NCBI RefSeq assembly: GCF_036962705.1
Contig: NZ_JBALOQ010000017.1
Location: 145,611 to 209,610, forward strand
Source: Ferdinandcohnia sp036962705
Lineage (GTDB): Bacteria > Bacillota > Bacilli > Bacillales > Bacillaceae_L
Direction: 5' to 3'
DNA length: 64,000 nt
Shown here: one piece after another, positions 58,105 through 64,000 of the stretch
Numbering within the stretch: position 1 is the stretch's first letter
How the letters are laid out: every line of letters starts with the position of its first letter
Notes under the pieces: model-generated
What the model saw: the letters and a program-made list of their open reading frames with translations, nothing else
The model's database searches: none
Told to the model about the DNA's origin: nothing
Translations under genes and position numbers: made by a program

Positions 58105-58455
58105 CTACTTCCAATAGCAAACCTGCAGTCTATTACCATCGAGGTCATACAAGTCAAAAAAACGATTCACTCCGTCATTTTGTAGTTGACTAACCTTCAC
58201 ACTTTTTTGTTTTAACACCTTATAGACTTCTTCAATATTTTCTGAGTAAAATATAGGGTAAACTTGACTATTGGAAGGGTTTACCTTCCCCTCTTCAATA
58301 GTTAAATGTACTCCACCATTCCCTACACTTAAAATCCGATAATGGTCACCTTTATAAGATTCGTTTAACCCTAAAACCTCTTGATACCAATCACACGCTT
58401 TTTCAACATTACTAACGGTTAAACAAATAGTATCAATTCGATCAAATAAACTCAT
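58105..58455 (-). CDS. VOC-family protein, 116 aa
   Basis: DRIDTICLTVSNVEKACDWY and the closing RFFDLYDLDGNRLQVCYWK form a one-domain VOC protein. Start after AAGGAGTG. Dimeric fold expected. Found 50 bp downstream of, and convergent with, the c-di-GMP gene. Substrate unknown. Confidence 0.8.
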   Translation of the reverse strand: MSLFDRIDTICLTVSNVEKACDWYQEVLGLNESYKGDHYRILSVGNGGVHLTIEEGKVNPSNSQVYPIFYSENIEEVYKVLKQKSVKVSQLQNDGVNRFFDLYDLDGNRLQVCYWK

Positions 58456-58772
58456 TTGAATTTAACACTCCTTCTCAAAATTTTGTCCTTTCAGTCTTCA
58501 CGAATCTTTTTTTAATTTTGTTGATAAACTTCAGGTTGATAATCTCAAATAATTATAAGCTATATTTGTTGGGATTGTAAAAAACAGGAACATCCGGAAG
58601 TAAAGCACATGTTTTCCAATAAACCTAACTTCACAGTATTTTCTTTAAGAAATGAGTTTAATAGAATTAAAAAACCATATAAAAGATTCACTTATATGGT
58701 TGAATGTATTCTTATTTAGTTTTCATTTGTGAAAAGTTAGCTAAATATATATCTCCTACCATTCAACTTTTA
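58456..58772. other. Gene-free stretch, 317 bp
   Basis: Contains the promoter region of the VOC gene, AT-rich DNA and the terminator of the HAD gene at 58668-58701. No coding frame or repeat is evident. Confidence 0.6.
58668..58701 (-). terminator. Terminator of the HAD gene
   Basis: AACCATATAA (58673-58682) pairs perfectly with TTATATGGTT (58692-58701); the minus strand continues TTTTTT. It lies about 70 bp beyond the HAD stop codon. Confidence 0.8.
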
Positions 58773-59570
58773 TTACAAAGCGTACGTTTCATACGGTTCA
58801 CAAAGATAGCGTTCGATAAACTCCGCTAATCCATCATTTTGGTGGTGCCCTGTAACAAAATCAGCTACTGCTTTTACATCAGCATTGGCGTTCCCCATTG
58901 CCACACCTGTACCAACTTGACGAAGCATCTCAATATCATTTGGTCCATCTCCAATAGCTGCTACTTCATTTCGGTTAATTCGATATGCGTGAATCAAGCT
59001 TTTTATAGCAGACCATTTAGAAACATTAGGAGCAACTAACTCAAAGCCATCATTCCAATCAATGACTTCTGCTTCCTTTTTAAATAAAGTTGAAAACTCA
59101 GGCTTTGCTGTACCTGTTCGAACACTATATTTAAGAACATCTTGATAATTAGCTTGCCTTAGATCCCCAATATAACGTGGCGGAATTTGCCCAACTTTTG
59201 TCCAATAATCGATTTCTTCCGTTTTTTCCTTACAATAAAGTCCATTTGCTGTATGAACTAAAACATTACAAGGATTTTCAGTGGTCAGATGGTGAAATCG
59301 TTCTTCATTTAATTGAATGGTTCTCATTTGTATCGCTTTTCCCGTCATTGCATCGTGAATAGCAGCACCATTCAAACAAATCATTGGAGTTCGTAATCCA
59401 AGTTCTTTATGGTAGGGAGCAGTTACTTCATAGTGTCGACCAGTGGCTAGAAAAACCTTTACTCCTTGATTAATGAGCCTATTAATGGCTTCTAAATTTC
59501 GCCGAGAAATGTTGTTTGAGGCTGTTAGTAGTGTACCATCCATATCAATAAATATTGCACGCACATTCAT
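58773..59570 (-). CDS. HAD-superfamily phosphatase (Cof type), 265 aa
   Basis: IFIDMDGTLL holds the nucleophile Asp, FLATGRHYE motif II, and IGDGPNDIEMLRQVGTGVAM motif III/IV. Cap domain between residues about 80 and 185 is of the Cof (IIB) kind. RBS GGGGAGG. It dephosphorylates sugar phosphates or related metabolites in the cytoplasm. Confidence 0.9.
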   Translation of the reverse strand: MNVRAIFIDMDGTLLTASNNISRRNLEAINRLINQGVKVFLATGRHYEVTAPYHKELGLRTPMICLNGAAIHDAMTGKAIQMRTIQLNEERFHHLTTENPCNVLVHTANGLYCKEKTEEIDYWTKVGQIPPRYIGDLRQANYQDVLKYSVRTGTAKPEFSTLFKKEAEVIDWNDGFELVAPNVSKWSAIKSLIHAYRINRNEVAAIGDGPNDIEMLRQVGTGVAMGNANADVKAVADFVTGHHQNDGLAEFIERYLCEPYETYAL

Positions 59571-59754
59571 TTAAAATACCTCCCCATTCGTTGATAAACC
59601 AATCATATCATCTGAATGTTAAAGCCAAGTAAATTCAGTAACTCAATAATATGTAAAATAGGTTAATGGAATGTAAAATTGTATAAAGTGAAACTTCATT
59701 CAGTGGGGGTTTACTGCCTGTTAATGCGGGAAAAAAAGTTAAATATTAACCCAC

Positions 59755-59794
59755 AAAAAATAGCGCTAATCCTTTGGGGCTTGGATTAACGCTA
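59755..59794 (-). terminator. Terminator of the DinB gene
   Basis: TAGCGCTAATCC (59761-59772) pairs with GGATTAACGCTA (59783-59794); T6 follows on the minus strand. Confidence 0.85.
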
Positions 59795-59837
59795 CTATTG
59801 AAGGTAAGACCTAAAGGGGAGCCCACATCAATTCAAC

Positions 59838-60341
59838 TTACATCTTAGGCGCTTCCCTACCTATCATTGCCCATTCCTCATTTGATGGTCCATATAAACC
59901 AGGGACAGTTAAACCAGCTTGACGCATAAGTATTGTCATTTGACCACGATGATGAATTTGATGTTGAATCATAAAAAATAACAGTTCGGAATTGGAAAAG
60001 TTCTGTCCGAAAACATCCTGAACAATCTCAAGTTTTTTGTCAGTCCATTGATTTTGTAGAGCTTCACACAAAGCGATACTTGCTTTGTGATAGCTTTCTG
60101 ATATAAATTTTGATGAGGTTGGGACCGGATAATCTTGTGTAGGCGAGTCAAAGGTAAGATCTGTCTGAGAAGCGATAACACCAATTGCTGTTACAGTGTG
60201 CCAAGCTATTCGTCCTAAGGTCCAATTTTGAGGTGTTACTTCTTGGGATAAGGATTCATCGGTAAGTTGATTAAGTATTTTTTGAGTAGCATCTGATTCA
60301 AAACTCCATAATGCAAAAAAGCCATCTAGTGTTTGAAACAT
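59838..60341 (-). CDS. DinB-family metal-binding protein, 167 aa
   Basis: The start is set at the ATG at 60341, with AGGAGG six bases upstream. TLGRIAWHTVTAIGVI and the late FMIQHQIHHRGQMTILMRQ supply the three histidines of the DinB/YfiT four-helix bundle. Members are metal-dependent thiol transferases or proteins of unknown function induced by stress. PGLYGPSNEEWAMIG closes it in family style. Confidence 0.87.
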   Translation of the reverse strand: MFQTLDGFFALWSFESDATQKILNQLTDESLSQEVTPQNWTLGRIAWHTVTAIGVIASQTDLTFDSPTQDYPVPTSSKFISESYHKASIALCEALQNQWTDKKLEIVQDVFGQNFSNSELLFFMIQHQIHHRGQMTILMRQAGLTVPGLYGPSNEEWAMIGREAPKM

Positions 60342-60458
60342 ATTCATCCTCCTCTCTTAAACACTCCATATATATTCCTCATATAATAAAAATTTCCTCT
60401 TTATTTTAAAAAATCCAATATTGTAATTCTTATTAAGCTAAAGCGAAAACCATTGATC

Positions 60459-60965
60459 CTAAATGGACACAGAGTAAACATACACTTCTTTTCCCCATTT
60501 GTTTATAGTTTTTATCTTCTTCATACCAATTCTTTCGGCGACTTTAGTTGAAGGAATATTGTTTACATCGGGCAATGAGACAATCCTATTTAATCTTAAA
60601 CGTTCAAAACCGAAATTCTTACACGCTAACGCTGCTTCTGTTGCGTATCCTTTCCCCCAGGCACGCCGAACTAGTAAATAACCTATCTCCATTTCCATTA
60701 CCCCATCTACTTCTTGAGGTACAATCCCGCATTGTCCGAAAAATTCTCCAGTTATTTTATCTTCTACTATCCACAAACCTACTCCATATTCATCATAATT
60801 TTTTAGGGTCCAATTAATCCAATCCATTGTTTCACTTTCGTTTTTAGTTGAAGGATAATACCTCATTGCTACTGGGTCTGAAAAAATCTCCATCAGCTTT
60901 CCAGCATCATCTTTAGTCATTCTTCTTAAAATTAACCTTTCCGTGCATATAACTGGATTGTACAT
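60459..60965 (-). CDS. GNAT acetyltransferase (RimJ/RimL type), 168 aa
   Basis: CTERLILRRMTKDDAGKLME is the typical opening, RRAWGKGYATEAALACKNFG the CoA loop, and IVSLPDVNNIPSTKVAERIG the last conserved block. Start after GGGGGAG. RimJ/L relatives acetylate ribosomal protein ends or small molecules. Single gene. Confidence 0.87.
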   Translation of the reverse strand: MYNPVICTERLILRRMTKDDAGKLMEIFSDPVAMRYYPSTKNESETMDWINWTLKNYDEYGVGLWIVEDKITGEFFGQCGIVPQEVDGVMEMEIGYLLVRRAWGKGYATEAALACKNFGFERLRLNRIVSLPDVNNIPSTKVAERIGMKKIKTINKWGKEVYVYSVSI

Positions 60966-61061
60966 TTTTCACTCCCCCATCATTTCTTGTTGTGAATTCT
61001 ACATAATTTATGTATCCTTCCGTAAAACCTTATTCCACTATCGCCGGTTGCGTAAAAAAGA

Positions 61062-61939
61062 TTATGAAGTTAATATATCGAGAATCTTATTTGATAGAGT
61101 TTCACTCTTTATGTGATTAAAAGTTTTTGGATCAGCAGTTACAATAATTGAAATCCTTTCCTTGGGATAGATGAGAATTTGTTGACCGCCTGAACCTAAG
61201 GCACGAAAAATTTTATGTTCTTTATACGTATTGATCCACCATCCAAAACCATAATCACCGTAACTTAAATTTGTTGGAATACCATTTGTAGTTGAGGCAA
61301 TTGTCCACTCATTAGGAATAATTTCATTGGTATTTTCAAAACCATTATTAACAAGTATTTGAGATATTTTTATTAAACTTTCAAACGATACTTTTAAGCC
61401 TGTACTACCGACAGTTATACCTTGAGGGTCACTTTCCCATTCAACATCCATTATTTCGAGCGCTGAAAAGAGGTTTGTCTGGGCAAAGTTGGACATCGTT
61501 CCCCCCGTTGACTTGCTAATAATTGCTGACAAAAGGTGATAATCAACTCCTTTATATCTAAATTTACCTCTTCCTGCTAATGGATGTTTTAAAATGTCTT
61601 TTACCCAATAATTACTATTTAGAACCAATCCATATAAATCTTTGTCATCAATATCAAAGCCCGAACTCATTGTTAGTAAATCTCTTATTGATATATGATC
61701 AGGAGCATCGGGTAGGTAGTAATTAATCGGAGTTTCAAGAGACTTTACACATTCATTTTTTAATGCAATCCCAATTAAAAGTGAAACGATGCTTTTTGTC
61801 ATTGAACGAATATTTATTAAACGGGTTCTTTCCTTATCCTGTGAACAATATATTTCTCTATTTGACATTGACACATATAAATTATGAATTGNNGAATTGA
61901 TTCATCTTGTTCATATAATCTATGAATTTCATTAATCAT
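61062..61939 (-). CDS. Serine hydrolase (beta-lactamase class C-like), interrupted by an assembly gap
   Basis: SMTKSIVSLLIGIAL holds the SxxK box, KFRYKGVDYHLLSAI the Tyr box, and GSGGQQILIYPKERISIIVT the third box. A continuous frame begins only at 61874, but an ATG at 61937-61939 (GGGAACGAG upstream) opens the missing N-terminus (NEIHRLYEQDES). The two undetermined bases at 61892-61893 break the frame, so their number is wrong or a base is missing. The true gene is probably intact. Confidence 0.7.
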
Positions 61940-62108
61940 AAAACTCGTTCCCCTTTCCTATTACAAGATTTTGAAAATGTTTCGTGCAATATTCCCCAAA
62001 ATGGCCGTTAATCCCCGCCCTTACTAAAACCGCCCTTCAATTCATCTTTACGGATTTTACGATTTCCTAAATAGAAAGGTTTCAAATGTTTTGCATGAAA
62101 AGAAAATA

Positions 62109-62159
62109 TTGTAAATAACACACGCTTTGTGTATAATGTATATAAAGTGTATATACATT
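62109..62159 (+). promoter_or_regulatory. Promoter and GntR operator upstream of the YtrA-like gene
   Basis: -35 TTGTAA (62109-62114), 17-bp spacer, -10 TATAAT (62132-62137). The perfect palindrome AATGTATATA-AAGTG-TATATACATT (62135-62159) covers the -10 and start point. This is the expected site for autorepression by the YtrA-family regulator. Confidence 0.75.
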
Positions 62160-62180
62160 ATTTTTAGAAGAGGTATTTGT

Positions 62181-62558
62181 ATGCAAATCATCATTTCCAA
62201 TATTTCAAAAGAACCAATTTATGAGCAGATTTATTTGCAAATTAAGAAACAAATTTTAACGAATGAACTTCGAGCAGGAGAATCATTACCATCAATGCGT
62301 CAATTAGCCAAAGACCTCCATATAAGTGTTATAACAACAAAACGGGCGTATGAAGAACTTGAGAAAAACGGTTTTATATACTCAATCGTTGGAAAAGGGT
62401 CATTTGTGTCTGAACAAAATAATGAAATGATTCTTGAACGAAAAATGAAAGTAATCGAAGAACAATTAATGGCTGCAATCCAAAATAGTAAAGAAATAGG
62501 AGTGGAGTTAGCAGAATTAGTGGAATTACTTACAATGCTATATAAGGAGGACTCTTAA
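62181..62558 (+). CDS. YtrA-subfamily GntR transcriptional regulator, 125 aa
   Basis: Start at 62181 after AAGAGGTATT. The winged helix runs residues about 10-75 (EPIYEQIYLQIKKQILTNEL, SMRQLAKDLHISVITTKRAY, FIYSIVGKGSFV). The short C-terminal part has the dimerisation helices of the YtrA type and no ligand domain. These regulators control ABC transporter operons in response to cell-wall antibiotics. TAATG overlap with the next gene. Confidence 0.92.
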   Translation: MQIIISNISKEPIYEQIYLQIKKQILTNELRAGESLPSMRQLAKDLHISVITTKRAYEELEKNGFIYSIVGKGSFVSEQNNEMILERKMKVIEEQLMAAIQNSKEIGVELAELVELLTMLYKEDS

Positions 62559-63439
62559 TGGATAACGTAATTGAACTAAAACATGTAAATAAGACTTTCA
62601 AAGGATTTGAACTGAAGGACTTATCTCTCTCGGTCAAAAAAGGCTATGTTACAGGGTTTATTGGTGGTAATGGGGTAGGGAAATCTACAACGATTAAGTT
62701 GATTATGAATTTATTACAACCAGATAGTGGAACGATTTCACTCTTTGGTCTAAATTACAAGAAGCATGAAAAAGAAATAAAACAGCGAATCGGCTTTGTG
62801 TTCGATAACAATGTTTTTTATGAGAATATAACATTGACTGAAATGAAGAACATCATCAAACCAGCCTATAAAAAATGGGATGATTCCATTTTTAATCAGT
62901 ATGTAGATATGTTTGAACTACCATTAAAGAAAACGCTAAAAACATTTTCAAAGGGCATGATGATGAAGGCATCTTTAACCATAGCCTTGTCCCACCATGC
63001 TGAGTTAATTATCATGGATGAACCAACATCTGGATTAGATCCAATATTTCGCATAGAACTGTTAGACATCCTTCATGATCTTATGCAGGACGGCGATAAA
63101 ACCATTTTCTTTTCTACGCATATTACGACGGATTTGGATCGAATAGCAGATTATATTACCTTTATCCATAATGGGCAGCATATGTTTACAAAAGAGTATT
63201 ATAAAATCGAGGAAGAATATGCGATTGTGAAGGGAGAAACAAATTTACTAGATCGTGATACAGAACAAGAATTTATAGGTATTCGAAAATCCAATCATGG
63301 ATTTGAAGCATTAACGAAGAATAAACATCGTACGACAAATCTTTTTGGTGATAAGGTAATTTTTGAGAAGCCAACACTTGAAGATATTATGCTATATACA
63401 AAGAAAGGAAACTTTAACTATGTTGAATCTCATTCGTAA
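62558..63439 (+). CDS. ABC transporter ATP-binding protein (YtrB/BcrA-like), 293 aa
   Basis: Walker A GGNGVGKSTTIKLIMNLL, signature variant FSKGMMMKASLTIAL, Walker B LIIMDEPTSGLDPIF and switch His in FFSTHITTDLDRIAD are present. Start overlaps the regulator stop (TAATG), after AAGGAGG. The C-terminal 80 residues are the extension of YtrB-like exporters. Works with the following permease under GntR control. Confidence 0.93.
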   Translation: MDNVIELKHVNKTFKGFELKDLSLSVKKGYVTGFIGGNGVGKSTTIKLIMNLLQPDSGTISLFGLNYKKHEKEIKQRIGFVFDNNVFYENITLTEMKNIIKPAYKKWDDSIFNQYVDMFELPLKKTLKTFSKGMMMKASLTIALSHHAELIIMDEPTSGLDPIFRIELLDILHDLMQDGDKTIFFSTHITTDLDRIADYITFIHNGQHMFTKEYYKIEEEYAIVKGETNLLDRDTEQEFIGIRKSNHGFEALTKNKHRTTNLFGDKVIFEKPTLEDIMLYTKKGNFNYVESHS

Positions 63440-64000
63440 AGATATTCTATTACAGAAAAAGACATTAATGATTATGCTACCACTGTTACTTGCCTATTTA
63501 TTTGTAGGTAGTTCTACGATTTGGGTTGGTTTTTTATTTTGTATTGCTATCATCATGCAGGCGTTTTCGATGGATGAAAAATCCTCCATCCACCTTTTAT
63601 TGAATTCTTTACCTTATACTCGAAAAGAAATTGTCAGTTCTAAATATATAGGTGCATTTGTGTTTTCTTTTCTCATTTTGATGACGATTATTATTGGAAA
63701 TTTGATTATTCATAATGAAATAATTCCATTGGATCAGTTATTATTCATAATCAGTATTGTTATGGTGTTCATTTCATTTGCTTTTCCATTTTCTTATTTA
63801 TTTAAAGTTCAGTATTTGACGATTGGTTTTATTGCTTTTTTTGTCCTATATTTTATCACTGTCAGTAAGTTTATACCTGATTTAAATGATAGATTAAGAG
63901 AGGTAATTCAGACGGTCCTATCTTTTAATAATTCACTATTGTATGTATTAGTACTTCTATCACTTGTACTTCTCTACACTTTTTCTTGGTTGCTCTCGAT
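63420..64000 (+). CDS. ABC-2 permease, partial (runs off the window)
   Basis: ATG at 63420 inside the end of the ATPase gene (20-bp overlap), with GAAAGGAAAC upstream. LNLIRKDILLQKKTLMIMLP begins the protein, followed by at least five hydrophobic helices before the window end. MDEKSSIHLLLNSLPYTRKE is the conserved loop of the ABC2_membrane_5 family. It is the membrane partner of the ATPase, probably for a peptide antibiotic or cell-wall-related substrate. Confidence 0.88.
   Translation, partial: MLNLIRKDILLQKKTLMIMLPLLLAYLFVGSSTIWVGFLFCIAIIMQAFSMDEKSSIHLLLNSLPYTRKEIVSSKYIGAFVFSFLILMTIIIGNLIIHNEIIPLDQLLFIISIVMVFISFAFPFSYLFKVQYLTIGFIAFFVLYFITVSKFIPDLNDRLREVIQTVLSFNNSLLYVLVLLSLVLLYTFSWLLS

Overview
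The window is a piece of a Bacillaceae chromosome (Bacillus sensu lato). The DNA is AT-rich, ribosome binding sites are strong GGAGG-type, TTG and GTG starts are frequent, terminators are short GC-hairpin/T-run structures, and the families are typical of the group (RNase J, pst-phoU, MocR, DUF3951, DUF4181, TIGR04104). The sequence carries one unresolved 'nn' at 61892-61893, so it is probably from a draft assembly.

Layout. (1) 1-6330 is the right end of a prophage. Minus-strand early genes (Rad50/SbcC-like ATPase, micro-ORFs, XRE regulator, ORF6N/ORF6C antirepressor, excisionase-type HTH, Cro-like protein) face a divergent CI-like repressor, an ImmA/IrrE protease, a zinc-ribbon/SHOCT protein and a tyrosine integrase. 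The integrase sits next to a 3' fragment of tRNA-Arg(CCU), which marks the attachment site. Five copies of one 20-bp operator lie in and around the immunity region. An unexplained multi-hairpin block lies at 1198-1403. (2) 6370-27950 is a long series of mostly short, minus-strand, single-gene or two-gene accessory units: VOC proteins, GNAT acetyltransferases, P-loop kinases, lipoproteins, small membrane proteins, an MFS exporter, TerC, PspC and GDPD. An RNase J paralogue and a glutathione peroxidase are interspersed. A NERD-domain gene at 7702-8685 is flanked on both sides by convergent arrays of a 20-bp-period repeat (core AAACAGTA); a third array stands alone at 17361-17462. (3) 28091-32637 is the pstSCAB-phoU high-affinity phosphate uptake operon plus a small unknown gene. 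(4) 32811-51703 is a second accessory stretch: deaminase, Nudix, P-loop kinases, histidine phosphatase, methyltransferases, beta-lactamase-fold proteins, and an ECF sigma/anti-sigma pair with a readable autoregulatory promoter. It also holds several decayed genes. (5) 51747-64000 holds an MFS exporter, a MocR regulator divergent from a LysE exporter, a GAF-PAS-GGDEF-EAL protein, HAD and DinB proteins, a serine hydrolase broken by the assembly gap, and a YtrA-type GntR regulator with its ABC transporter, which runs off the window.

The most unusual structure is the NERD gene between two inverted arrays of 20-bp-phased repeats, with a third solitary array about 9 kb away. It looks like either a small mobile cassette with iteron-like ends or a repeat-recognising nuclease system. 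Other points of note are the five-operator phage switch, the tRNA attachment site, the multi-hairpin locus, a two-copy dispersed repeat, and at least five genes caught in different stages of decay (frameshift, nonsense, internal deletion).
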